Positions 32,855-41,142 of a stretch of 41,171 nucleotides of DNA are shown in pieces (position 1 is the stretch's first letter; each line of letters begins with the position of its first letter). The notes under the pieces were generated by a model that saw nothing but the letters and a program-made list of their open reading frames with translations, did no database searches and was not told where the DNA came from. The DNA comes from an uncultured Prevotellaceae bacterium (lineage in GTDB: Bacteria > Bacteroidota > Bacteroidia > Bacteroidales > Bacteroidaceae), in the NCBI GenBank assembly GCA_946185805.1, contig CAMHKU010000013.1:1-41171 (forward strand). The letters run 5' to 3'. The position numbers and the translations under genes are program-made.

Positions 32855-35800
32855 ATGCGAAAACTAATCTTACTAACAGTCGCCACGTTGGCTGCTATCA
32901 GCAGCTTAGCGCAGCAGCCGTCTTCTCAGCAGTCTTCCAAAACGGCAAAGAAACTCACCGTGGGCGATTTCATTGAGTCTACATCTTATAATCTGGACAA
33001 GATTGGTGTGGAACGCTCGCAGCAGTATTTCCCCGTGGCCGATGCTTTCGTCAGTGAGTCCACACTCGACGATTTCCTGCTGGGCCGCAGTGGGGCTAAT
33101 CGTTTTACGCGGGCTCTCTATGGCGGTTTCACCGATTACCGCATAGAGACCAGCGACCGTCCGGTTTTCGCTATCGTCAAGAAGGGGCAGCACCGACACC
33201 TGCGATTCATCGTTGGCGGAGTGCCCTTAGACTCCGTCGACCACTGCAAAGCCTATTACGTGAATGGCATGCGCCGCTATTTGCTGAGTGACCACCGGTG
33301 GGGTGAGCGCCAGCAGTTGGAACTCCAGGTGGTGGCATGTCAAGACCGCGAGGGCGCCGTCTGGTGGTTCCACAACTCTTGGTTCAGGGGGCCGGTGACG
33401 TTCGAGGCACGTCTCTGTGAGATTGCCAACCCCAAGCTGCACCGCAATGGCGACATTGGCGCCGATAAGCCTGGCGTCTTCGAGGCTGCGCCCGGTGAGC
33501 GCGGCCTGCAGCGCCATGAGTGGCAGACCGCAGGCATGGACATGAGCCATGAAGGCTATTACAACGATAGCTATTTTGTCATAGATAGTATTAATAAGGT
33601 GGTGACACTCACCGCCGACGAGGCCCGCCAGCGCTTTGCCCAGGCCAATGCTTATAACCTCAGACTGAAAGAGCGCATCAGATTCCAGACTCCCGACCCC
33701 TATGTCAACACCTTGGGCTCGGCGCTGGCCTTTGCCGCAGACGGCGACTGGGACGGCAAGACGTGGCTGCACGGCTGCATAGGATGGCGCATGCCCTTGG
33801 CTGGGTGGCGTGCAGCATACGTGGGCGATGTCTTAGGATGGGGCGACCGGCAGCGCAGCCATTTCGATGCTTATGCCAAGAGTCAGGTGACCGATGTGCC
33901 TGCCACTATTCCTCATCCCTCGCAGGACCCGAAGATGAACATGGCGCGCGCTGAGAAGCGCTGGGGCACGCAGATGTACTCTAACGGCTATATCTGCCGC
34001 AACCCCGAGCGCAATGACCAGATGCACCACTACGACATGAACCTCAACTATATCGACGAGCTGTTGTGGCACTTCCAGTACGACGCCGACACGGCTTACA
34101 TGCGCCGCATGTGGCCGGTCATTACCAGCCACCTGGCATGGGAGAAGCGTAACTTCGACCCCGACGGCGACCATCTCTACGACGCTTACTGCTGTATCTG
34201 GGCTTCCGACGCTCTCTATTACAGTGGCGGTGCCGTCACTCATTCTTCGGCCTATAACTACCGCGGCAACCGCCTGGCAGCACGCATCGCCGAAATCATT
34301 GGCGAGGACGGCACTGCCTATGCCCGCGAGGCCGACGCCATCCTCCAGGCTATGAACAGTCGTCTGTGGATGCCTCAAAAAGGGGCCTGGGCGGAATACC
34401 AGGATGCCATGGGCCTGAAGCGCCTTCACGAGAGTCCCGCCGTCTGGAGTATCTATACGCCCATCGACTGCGGTGCCTGCTCGCCTCTGCAGGCATGGGA
34501 GGCCACAGGAAATCCATCCCCCCTCCCTTTGGGAGGGGATGGGGGTGGGTTTCGGGGGGTAGGGTTTCTCCCCACCTCCAACTGGATGCCTTACTCCTGG
34601 AGTATCAACAATGTGGCGGCGGCAGAGACCTACCACACGGCACTGGCATGTTTTGAGGCCGGACGCAACGATGAGGGCTACCGCCTGCTCATGGCCAACG
34701 TCATGGACCAGATGTACTACGGGCAGTGCCCTGGCAATTTCGGACAGATTAGCTTCTATGACGCTGCCCGTGGCGAGTGCTACCGCGATTTCGGCGACTG
34801 CATAGGCATTGCCTCGCGCACCTTGGTGCAGGGACTCTTTGGTATCGTGCCCCAAGCACTCGATGGCCGCTGTATCATCCGGCCCGGTTTCCCCGATGAG
34901 TGGGACAGCGTCAGTGTCACCACGCCTTACCTTTCTTATATATATAAGCGTAAGCCCAGTGGCGAAACTACCATTGACGTGACACAGCACTTCTCCCGTC
35001 CCCTCCAGATTATCATCCGCCAGAACCTCGGCTCCGGTCAGTGGCGCGACGTTGAGGCCACCGCCGCCGCCCATCAGTCTGTCACCATCCCCCCCACCTA
35101 CATCGCCCGCGCCCCGCGCACCCCACACCGGCAGAGTAATCAATCTCCACTTCCTTTGGGAGGGGTTGGGGGGGGGCTCCAGGCTGGGGCCCTCGGCCTC
35201 CTCGATCCCGACCTCACCAAGAAGTTCAAGCCCCAGACTCTCAGCAGCTATTATAACGCCTCTGTGACCGACATCTTCGAACAGGAGTATCTCTCGCCCC
35301 GTCCGCAGACCACTACCCTGCAGATACCCACCCAGGGCATCGGCGAATGGTGTCACCCTACGCTTACGGCAGTCATCAACGACTCTGTCTTCCGCTCCTT
35401 CATCACACGCGAACAGGTAACCATAGCCGGCGTCCCATTCCAGTCGCCGCGCGAGGGACGTAACATTGTATTTACTTCCCTCTGGGATAATTATCCCGAC
35501 AGCATTGTCATTCCGCTCAAATGTAAGGCTGAGTCGGCCTACCTGCTCATGGCGGGCAGCACCAACCACATGCAGAGCCGTATTGACAACGCCCTTCTGA
35601 TAGCTACCTATACCGATGACACCACCGACACGCTACATCTGCGAAATCCCGACAACTGGTGTCCCATAGAGCAGGATTATTATGTCGATGGCAAGGCTTT
35701 CTATACCACAGAACCGCGACCTTTCCGTGTCTGCTTGGGACAGGCTACCTCTGACGGCCAGTTGATGGTAAGCCGCGACCTCGGAAAGACCCTTGGCATC

Positions 35801-35947
35801 CGTGAGGTCTATGGGCGCGCTATTCCGGGGGGCGGTGCCCAACTGCTTCGCATGCCGCTCAACCCCCGCAAACGACTGCGCTCACTCACTTTGCGCCCGC
35901 TCTCCAACGACATCGTCGTGGGACTGATGGGTCTCACCTTGCAATGA
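32855..35947 (+). CDS. Large secreted glycosidase-like protein (DUF4450 type)
   Basis: 1030-residue secreted protein. Start MRKLILLTVATLAAISSLAQ (signal peptide) at 32855; the longer frame from 32762 would precede the promoter. N-terminal beta domain (about 30-300), then a probable (alpha/alpha)6 barrel (HYDMNLNYIDELLWHFQYDADTAYMRRMWP; DPDGDHLYDAYCCIWASDALYYSGGAVTHSSAYNY; NWMPYSWSINNVAAAETYHTALACFEAG) and a C-terminal beta domain. This layout fits DUF4450/six-hairpin glycosidases used on plant polysaccharides. Two short segments, PSPLPLGGDGGG and QSPLPLGGVGGG, are encoded by copies of one G-rich palindromic repeat (34511-34560, 35144-35178). Substrate unknown. Confidence 0.82.
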   Translation: MRKLILLTVATLAAISSLAQQPSSQQSSKTAKKLTVGDFIESTSYNLDKIGVERSQQYFPVADAFVSESTLDDFLLGRSGANRFTRALYGGFTDYRIETSDRPVFAIVKKGQHRHLRFIVGGVPLDSVDHCKAYYVNGMRRYLLSDHRWGERQQLELQVVACQDREGAVWWFHNSWFRGPVTFEARLCEIANPKLHRNGDIGADKPGVFEAAPGERGLQRHEWQTAGMDMSHEGYYNDSYFVIDSINKVVTLTADEARQRFAQANAYNLRLKERIRFQTPDPYVNTLGSALAFAADGDWDGKTWLHGCIGWRMPLAGWRAAYVGDVLGWGDRQRSHFDAYAKSQVTDVPATIPHPSQDPKMNMARAEKRWGTQMYSNGYICRNPERNDQMHHYDMNLNYIDELLWHFQYDADTAYMRRMWPVITSHLAWEKRNFDPDGDHLYDAYCCIWASDALYYSGGAVTHSSAYNYRGNRLAARIAEIIGEDGTAYAREADAILQAMNSRLWMPQKGAWAEYQDAMGLKRLHESPAVWSIYTPIDCGACSPLQAWEATGNPSPLPLGGDGGGFRGVGFLPTSNWMPYSWSINNVAAAETYHTALACFEAGRNDEGYRLLMANVMDQMYYGQCPGNFGQISFYDAARGECYRDFGDCIGIASRTLVQGLFGIVPQALDGRCIIRPGFPDEWDSVSVTTPYLSYIYKRKPSGETTIDVTQHFSRPLQIIIRQNLGSGQWRDVEATAAAHQSVTIPPTYIARAPRTPHRQSNQSPLPLGGVGGGLQAGALGLLDPDLTKKFKPQTLSSYYNASVTDIFEQEYLSPRPQTTTLQIPTQGIGEWCHPTLTAVINDSVFRSFITREQVTIAGVPFQSPREGRNIVFTSLWDNYPDSIVIPLKCKAESAYLLMAGSTNHMQSRIDNALLIATYTDDTTDTLHLRNPDNWCPIEQDYYVDGKAFYTTEPRPFRVCLGQATSDGQLMVSRDLGKTLGIREVYGRAIPGGGAQLLRMPLNPRKRLRSLTLRPLSNDIVVGLMGLTLQ
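34511..34560 (+). repeat. In-frame CCTTTGGGAGGGG palindromic repeat, copy 1
   Basis: CCCCTCCC TTT GGGAGGGG forms the palindromic core, followed by a G-rich run. It encodes PSPLPLGGDGGGFRGV between helices of the catalytic barrel. Confidence 0.75.
35144..35178 (+). repeat. In-frame CCTTTGGGAGGGG palindromic repeat, copy 2
   Basis: Shares CCTTTGGGAGGGG and the following G-rich run with copy 1. It encodes SPLPLGGVGGGLQ in a linker before the C-terminal domain, in the same frame as copy 1. Confidence 0.75.
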
Positions 35948-36015
35948 TAGGGTTAAATAACGTTAACAGCGGCGTTTTTGCCTCTCTAATTCTTTATGGT
36001 TTCGTTTTTTCTTCG

Positions 36016-36023
36016 TACCTTTG
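36016..36023 (+). promoter_or_regulatory. Promoter -7 box of tRNA-Val
   Basis: TACCTTTG then CACCC, 18 bp before the tRNA. The -33 box is not clear. Confidence 0.65.
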
Positions 36024-36041
36024 CACCCGCAAACGAAACAA

Positions 36042-36116
36042 GGGCGTTTAGCTCAGCTGGTTTAGAGCATCTGCCTTACAAGCAGAGGGTCGGCGGTTCG
36101 AATCCGTCAACGCCCA
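36042..36116 (+). tRNA. tRNA-Val (anticodon TAC)
   Basis: 75-nt cloverleaf: acceptor GGGCGTT pairs AACGCCC, D-arm AGCTCAGCTGGTTTAGAGC, anticodon stem TCTGC/GCAGA with loop CTTACAA (anticodon TAC, valine) and T-arm GGCGGTTCGAATCCGTC. Discriminator A; the CCA end is not encoded. Promoter and terminator flank it closely. Confidence 0.96.
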
Positions 36117-36135
36117 CGAAAACATAGAGAAGGAT

Positions 36136-36159
36136 CCGCAGCTTGAGGCTGCGGTTTTT
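36136..36159 (+). terminator. Rho-independent terminator after tRNA-Val
   Basis: CCGCAGC, loop TTGAG, GCTGCGG, then TTTTT: a perfect 7-bp GC-rich stem with a T-tract, 20 bp after the tRNA. Confidence 0.88.
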
Positions 36160-36195
36160 AATTTGCGCAAGTAAAAGGATAGTTAATTATCAACA

Positions 36196-37626
36196 ATGGA
36201 CTTAAGTATTTTGACCGCCATCTCGCCTATTGATGGCCGCTATCGTAGTAAGACTGATGCTCTCGCAGCATATTTCTCCGAATTTGCTCTGATTCGTTAC
36301 CGCATCCGCGTGGAGATAGAGTATTTCATCGCCCTTTGTGAACTCCCCCTACCTCAGCTCGAGTATGTTGACCATAACCTCTTTGAACCTCTTCGTGATA
36401 TCTACCGCAACTTCACGCCCTCCGACGCCCAGCGCGTTAAGGACATTGAGGCCATCACCAACCACGACGTCAAAGCCGTAGAATATTTCATCAAGGAGCG
36501 CATCGATGCCATGACCAGCGCCCCCGCCACTATTCCCGCCTCCGCCGCCTCCGCCTCTACTGTGCCCGGCGTTTCCCCCGCCTCTACTGTGCCCGGCGGT
36601 TTTGCCGCCGGGGTCAAGGAGTTCATCCATTTCGGCCTTACCTCTCAGGATATCAACAACACCTCCATCCCCCTCTCCATCAAAGAGGCCCTCGCCGACG
36701 TCTACTACCCCCTCCTCGAAGAGCTCATCGAACAGCTCCACGACTATGCCGAGGAGTGGCGCAACATCCCCATGCTCGCCAAAACCCACGGACAGCCAGC
36801 CTCCCCCACGCGCCTCGGCAAGGAGATCATGGTCTATGTCTACCGCCTCGAAGGGCAGCTGCGCTCACTGAAGGAGACGCCTATCACTGCCAAGTTCGGC
36901 GGGGCCACCGGCAATTTCAACGCCCATCACGTGGCCTACCCCCAGTACGACTGGCAGGACTTCGCCAACAGCTTTGTCGCCGACAAACTCGGTCTGGAGC
37001 GTGAGCAGTACACCACCCAGATTAGTAACTACGACTGGCTCGGCGCCATCTTCGACGCCATGCGACGTATCAATACCATCATCATCGACCTCGACCGCGA
37101 TTTCTGGATGTATATTTCCATGGACTATTTCAAACAGAAAATCAAGGCCGGAGAGGTGGGCTCCAGTGCCATGCCTCATAAGGTCAACCCCATCGACTAT
37201 GAGAACTCAGAGGGTAATCTCGGCATCGCTAACGCCCTGCTGCAGTTCCTCGCTCAGAAACTGCCTGTCAGCCGACTCCAGCGAGACCTCACCGACTCTA
37301 CGGTCCTCCGCAACGTCGGTGTACCTATGGGCCATGCTCTCATCGCTTTCCACTCTACCCTCAAGGGACTGCGTAAGCTTATCCTCAACGAGGCTAAGCT
37401 TCAGCAAGATCTTGACAACACCTGGGCTGTCGTAGCCGAGGGCATACAGACCATCCTCCGTCGCGAGGGTTATCCTAACCCCTACGAGACCCTGAAGGCG
37501 CTCACACGCACCAACGAGGGCATCAATGCCGCTACCATCGCCGCCTTCATCGATACCCTCAACGTCTCCGACGCCGTCAAGGAAGAGCTTCGCGCTATCA
37601 CTCCCGCCACCTACACCGGCTTATAA
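36196..37626 (+). CDS. purB: Adenylosuccinate lyase with a repeat-encoded insertion
   Basis: 476-residue PurB, which splits SAICAR and adenylosuccinate in purine synthesis. Intact blocks: ISPIDGRYRSKT, TNHDVKAVEYFIKE, HFGLTSQDINNT, AKTHGQPASPTRLGKE and the signature AGEVGSSAMPHKVNPIDYENSEG. It is about 28 residues longer than the Bacteroides protein I remember (about 448). The excess is residues 106-139, an Ala/Pro/Ser/Thr/Gly stretch (PASTVPGVSPASTVPGGFAAG) between the conserved VEYFIK and KEFIHFGL. It is encoded by a tandem repeat with a palindrome (36511-36612). The active-site blocks are untouched, so the enzyme is probably functional. Confidence 0.96.
   Translation: MDLSILTAISPIDGRYRSKTDALAAYFSEFALIRYRIRVEIEYFIALCELPLPQLEYVDHNLFEPLRDIYRNFTPSDAQRVKDIEAITNHDVKAVEYFIKERIDAMTSAPATIPASAASASTVPGVSPASTVPGGFAAGVKEFIHFGLTSQDINNTSIPLSIKEALADVYYPLLEELIEQLHDYAEEWRNIPMLAKTHGQPASPTRLGKEIMVYVYRLEGQLRSLKETPITAKFGGATGNFNAHHVAYPQYDWQDFANSFVADKLGLEREQYTTQISNYDWLGAIFDAMRRINTIIIDLDRDFWMYISMDYFKQKIKAGEVGSSAMPHKVNPIDYENSEGNLGIANALLQFLAQKLPVSRLQRDLTDSTVLRNVGVPMGHALIAFHSTLKGLRKLILNEAKLQQDLDNTWAVVAEGIQTILRREGYPNPYETLKALTRTNEGINAATIAAFIDTLNVSDAVKEELRAITPATYTGL
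36511..36612 (+). repeat. In-frame palindromic repeat inside purB
   Basis: Two 27-bp units containing CTCTACTGTGCCCGGCG; the second continues into CCCGGCGG (36592-36599), TTTTG, CCGCCGGG (36605-36612). The same core occurs in asnS and after asnS. The length is a multiple of three. Confidence 0.9.
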
Positions 37627-37663
37627 GTTTATTTACCATAACTCCCATCATTCCCAGCAGTTC

Positions 37664-37861
37664 ATAATCTCCAAAATCTCCAAAATCTCCAAAATCCCCA
37701 AAATTCCCAAAATTCCCAAAATCCCCAAAATTCCCAAAATTCCCAAAATCCCATCCGCCCCAGAGGCCCTAGAGGCCCCATCTGCCCCATTCGCCCCATC
37801 TGCCCCATCTGCCCTAGAGAACCCATCCGCCCCATTCGCCCCAGAGGCCCCATTCCCACAA
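37664..37861 (+). repeat. 22-unit 9-bp array between purB and rluB
   Basis: Ten AAAATCCCC/AAAATTCCC units followed without loss of register by twelve TCTGCCCCA/GAGGCCCCA/TTCGCCCCA units, 198 bp in all. It fills most of the 257-bp gap. The second half is the same family, in reverse orientation, as the coding array at 7233-7331. A frame stays open through it only because nine is a multiple of three. Confidence 0.92.
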
Positions 37862-37883
37862 ACTCAAAAAAACACCAAATAAT

Positions 37884-39263
37884 ATGGATTTCGAAAACGA
37901 AAAGAATTACGAAGAGAAGCCTGCCACCGAACAGTCAAGCCGCGAAGGCCAGAACACCAATGCAGGCACAGGTTTTCAGAGAGACTACCGCGGACGCTCA
38001 CCCCGTCCACGTATCCACAACACGCAGCGTCCCGCCTACAACAGCGACCGCTCTGCCTACAACCGCCGCAACGACGACGAGGGCGGCTTCCGGCCCGAAG
38101 GCTTCGGAGCCGGGCTCCAGAGCAGCCAGCCCCGGCAGCAGGGCTTTCGCGCGCGTACCTTTAATAATAATGGATATCAGCCCCGACAGCAGGGCGGTTA
38201 CGGTCAGCAGGGTGGTTACCAGCAGCGTACCTATGGCAACAAGCCGTATAGGCCTTACCAGAAGAACTACTCGCAGGACGGAGAACAGTCGCAGGGCGGC
38301 TACCAGCCCCGACAGCAGGGCTATCAGCCCCGACAGCAGCAGGGCTACGGACAGCAGCGTGGTGGCTATCGGCCTAACTATGGCGGCAACAGCCCCTACG
38401 GTTCCAGACAGCAGTATGGTACCGGTAACGGCTATGGTCCTAAGAAATCGTTCAACAAACGTCCCCGTACTGCTGACTACGACCCCAATGCTAAGTATAG
38501 CCACAAGAAGCGTATCGAATATAAGGAAATCAACTACGATCCCAACGAGCCTGTACGCCTGAACAAGTTCCTCGCTAATGCCGGCGTCTGCAGCCGCCGC
38601 GAGGCCGACGAGTTCATACAGGCTGGCGTCGTCACCGTCAACGGACAGGTGGTCACCGAACTCGGCACCAAAATCCTCCGTACCGACGAGGTGCATTTCC
38701 ACGACCAGCCCGTCAGCATCGAGAAGAAGGTCTACGTCCTGCTCAACAAGCCTAAGGACTATGTTACCACCAGCGACGACCCCCAGCAGCGTAAGACAGT
38801 CATGGACCTGGTCAAGAACGCCTGCCCCGAGCGTATCTACCCCGTGGGACGCCTCGACCGTAATACCACTGGCGTCCTCCTGCTCACCAACGACGGAGAC
38901 CTGGCTTCGAAACTTACCCATCCTAAGTATCTCAAGAAGAAGATCTATCATGTCTACCTCGATAAAAACGTCACCGCCCACGACCTGCAGCAGATTGCAG
39001 AGGGCATACAACTCGAAGACGGCGAGATCAAGGCCGACGACGTGCAGTATGCAGATGCCATCGACAAGAAACAGGTAGGCATCGAGATCCACTCTGGCAA
39101 AAACCGCATCGTACGCCGTATCTTCGAGTCCCTGGGCTACCGTGTCCTCAAGCTCGACCGCGTACAGTTTGCCGGGCTCACCAAGAAGAATCTCCGCCGC
39201 GGCGACTGGCGCTACCTCACTGAGGAAGAGGTCGACCGCCTCCGCATGGGTGCCTATGAATAA
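37884..39263 (+). CDS. rluB: Pseudouridine synthase, RsuA/RluB family
   Basis: 459-residue enzyme. Residues 1-215 are low complexity, rich in R, G, Q, Y and N, with YQPRQQG repeated several times, as in Bacteroidetes members. Then an S4 RNA-binding domain (VRLNKFLANAGVCSRREADEFIQAGVVTVNG) and the catalytic domain with the Asp of GRLDRNTTGVLLLTNDG. The C-terminal KNRIVRRIFESLGYRVLKLDRVQFAGL matches the family. It probably modifies 23S rRNA. The symbol is by family; rsuA/rluF-type specificity cannot be excluded. Confidence 0.9.
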   Translation: MDFENEKNYEEKPATEQSSREGQNTNAGTGFQRDYRGRSPRPRIHNTQRPAYNSDRSAYNRRNDDEGGFRPEGFGAGLQSSQPRQQGFRARTFNNNGYQPRQQGGYGQQGGYQQRTYGNKPYRPYQKNYSQDGEQSQGGYQPRQQGYQPRQQQGYGQQRGGYRPNYGGNSPYGSRQQYGTGNGYGPKKSFNKRPRTADYDPNAKYSHKKRIEYKEINYDPNEPVRLNKFLANAGVCSRREADEFIQAGVVTVNGQVVTELGTKILRTDEVHFHDQPVSIEKKVYVLLNKPKDYVTTSDDPQQRKTVMDLVKNACPERIYPVGRLDRNTTGVLLLTNDGDLASKLTHPKYLKKKIYHVYLDKNVTAHDLQQIAEGIQLEDGEIKADDVQYADAIDKKQVGIEIHSGKNRIVRRIFESLGYRVLKLDRVQFAGLTKKNLRRGDWRYLTEEEVDRLRMGAYE

Positions 39264-39283
39264 TTACTAACGGACAATAGACA

Positions 39284-40777
39284 ATGAAAAGAACAAAGAT
39301 AATCGATGTGCTGCAAAGCACGGATTTTGGAAAGGATGTATGTGTCAAGGGTTGGGTACGCTCACACCGTGGCAACAAGAACGTAGACTTCATCGCTCTC
39401 AACGACGGCTCTACCATTAAGACCGTACAGGTGGTGGCCGACCCCACCAAGTTCGACGAGGAACTGCTGAAGCAGATTACCACCGGTGCCTGCATCTGCG
39501 CCGTGGGCAAACTCGTTGAGAGCCAGGGTGCCGGACAGACCAGCGAAATCCAGGCCACGCAGATAGAGGTCTACGGTCTCTGCGACAACACCTACCCCAT
39601 GCAGAAGAAGGGCCAGTCGTTTGAGGCGATGCGCAAAAACGCCCACATGCGCCTGCGCACCAACACCTTCGGGGCCGTCATGCGTATCCGCCACAACATG
39701 GCCATGGCTATACATACCTATTTTCATAACCACGGCTTCTACTATTTCCATACCCCCCTCATCACCGCCTCCGACTGCGAGGGCGCTGGCAACATGTTCC
39801 AGGTAACCACCAAGAATCTCTACGACCTGAAGAAAGATGAGCAGGGAAAAATCATCTACGACGACGACTTCTTTGGCGAGCAGACCTCTCTCACCGTCTC
39901 CGGACAACTCGAGGGTGAGCTCGGAGCAACGGCACTCGGAGCCATCTACACCTTCGGACCTACCTTCCGCGCCGAGAATAGTAACACCCCACGCCACCTC
40001 GCCGAGTTCTGGATGGTGGAACCCGAGGTGGCCTTCATCGACCAGGAGGAACTCATGGACCTCGAAGAGGATTTCATCAAGTACTGCGTCCGCTGGGCCC
40101 TCGACAACTGCGCCGACGACCTCGCCTTCCTCAACAAGATGATCGACAAAACCCTCATCGAACGCCTCACCTCCACTGTGCAGTCGGATTTTGTCCGACT
40201 GACCTACACCGAGGGCATCGACATTCTCCAGAAGGCTATCGCCGACGGTCATCACTTCGAGTTCCCCTGCAACTGGGGCGATGACCTCGCCTCCGAGCAC
40301 GAGCGTTACCTCGTTGAGCATCATTTCCGTAAGCCTGTCATCATGACCGATTACCCCGCCGCCATCAAGTCCTTCTATATGAAACAAAACCCCGCCGCCG
40401 CCGGTTCCCCCGCCGCCACTGTGCCCGGCGGTTCTGCCGCCGGGACTGCCGCCGGTTCTGCCGCCTCCATCGGTTACCGCGGCACTGTCGCCCCCGGCCC
40501 TACTATGCAGGGCACCGACGTCCTCTTCCCTCAGATAGGCGAAATCATCGGAGGCTCAGTCCGCGAGGAGTCCTACGACAAGCTCCTCGCCGAGATTGAC
40601 CGCCGACAGATGGATAAAACCCACCTCTGGTGGTATCTCGACACCCGCCGCTGGGGTTCTTGTCCCCATGCTGGCTTCGGTCTCGGCTTCGAGCGCCTCA
40701 TCCTCTTCGTCACAGGCATGCAGAACATCCGCGACGTCATCCCGTTCCCTAGAACGCCCAAGTCCGCCGAGTTCTAA
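39284..40777 (+). CDS. asnS: Asparaginyl-tRNA synthetase with a repeat-encoded insertion
   Basis: 497-residue class II synthetase. OB-fold anticodon domain ([23 protein letters not shown]), motif 2 region [21 protein letters not shown] and motif 3 [15 protein letters not shown] are intact. It is about 30 residues longer than the Bacteroides enzyme I recall (about 467). The excess lies at about 370-406, an Ala/Gly/Pro/Ser stretch ([21 protein letters not shown]) between FYMKQN and [14 protein letters not shown], encoded by the same palindromic repeat as in purB. The insert site is next to a catalytic-domain loop, so it should be surface exposed. Confidence 0.96.
   Translation: MKRTKIIDVLQSTDFGKDVCVKGWVRSHRGNKNVDFIALNDGSTIKTVQVVADPTKFDEELLKQITTGACICAVGKLVESQGAGQTSEIQATQIEVYGLCDNTYPMQKKGQSFEAMRKNAHMRLRTNTFGAVMRIRHNMAMAIHTYFHNHGFYYFHTPLITASDCEGAGNMFQVTTKNLYDLKKDEQGKIIYDDDFFGEQTSLTVSGQLEGELGATALGAIYTFGPTFRAENSNTPRHLAEFWMVEPEVAFIDQEELMDLEEDFIKYCVRWALDNCADDLAFLNKMIDKTLIERLTSTVQSDFVRLTYTEGIDILQKAIADGHHFEFPCNWGDDLASEHERYLVEHHFRKPVIMTDYPAAIKSFYMKQNPAAAGSPAATVPGGSAAGTAAGSAASIGYRGTVAPGPTMQGTDVLFPQIGEIIGGSVREESYDKLLAEIDRRQMDKTHLWWYLDTRRWGSCPHAGFGLGFERLILFVTGMQNIRDVIPFPRTPKSAEF
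40391..40501 (+). repeat. In-frame palindromic repeat inside asnS
   Basis: CCCGGCGG (40424-40431), TTCTG, CCGCCGGG (40437-40444), preceded by CACTGTG and followed by GCCGCCGGTTCTGCCGCC. The shared core with purB is read in the same frame (TVPGG, then S or F, AAG). Confidence 0.9.
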
Positions 40778-40798
40778 CGCCCGTGCCGCCTGCGCCGT

Positions 40799-40827
40799 CA
40801 CAGTGCCCGGCGGTTCTGCCGCCGGGA
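40799..40827 (+). repeat. Intergenic copy of the purB/asnS palindrome
   Basis: CACAGTG, then CCCGGCGG (40806-40813), TTCTG, CCGCCGGG (40819-40826), 22 bp after the asnS stop. It differs from the asnS core by one base (CACAGTG for CACTGTG). It may serve as a terminator-like stem here, but no T-run follows. Confidence 0.88.
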
Positions 40828-40970
40828 GTCGCGCCCGAGCCGCCCTATAATATAATAAGGTGCTTCATGCTGACTCAAGAAAATTTTGCATACTTTTTAC
40901 AAAAAAAACGCTGAAACCCCCGAAATAAGGCAACTTTTTCGCGTTTTTTCGAAAAAATAATCAAAAATTC

Positions 40971-41001
40971 TTGCGAGATTTCAGAAATATGTCTATATTT
41001 G
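40971..41001 (+). promoter_or_regulatory. Promoter of the last gene
   Basis: TTG (40971-40973), 20 bp, TATATTTG (40994-41001), then CACC. The predicted leader is about 135 nt, longer than others in the window, so it could hold a regulatory structure; CCGG segments at 41018 and about 41066 may pair. No known riboswitch was recognised. Confidence 0.72.
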
Positions 41002-41142
41002 CACCAAAAATGTAACTCCGGGCAGGAGATAGAGTGTCTGAGCGTCTGCTTTTGCACTGTTTGTCCGGCATAATTTGAGAGAAGAATAGCGAAAGAAAGT
41101 ACAACAACTTTATTATTTTATTAACTTAATTTTTAAAATCGT

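Noticed and set aside
33833..35569. 578-codon minus-strand open frame over the glycosidase
   Set aside because: Low-complexity Val/Gly/Asp translation typical of antisense of GC-rich genes; no start or promoter support.
37664..37861. Possible CRISPR array
   Set aside because: Units are contiguous 9-mers without spacers, and no cas genes are present; the same applies to the heptamer arrays.
37526..37882. 118-codon plus-strand frame through the 9-bp array
   Set aside because: Starts inside purB in another frame and stays open only because the repeat unit is a multiple of three.
37884..38530. Low-complexity head of the pseudouridine synthase as an invading repeat
   Set aside because: R/G/Q/Y-rich heads are common in Bacteroidetes RluB-like proteins and the repeats were not found elsewhere in the window.
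41002..41142. Riboswitch in the leader of the last gene
   Set aside because: The leader is long, but no known riboswitch consensus or stable multi-stem structure could be recognised by eye.
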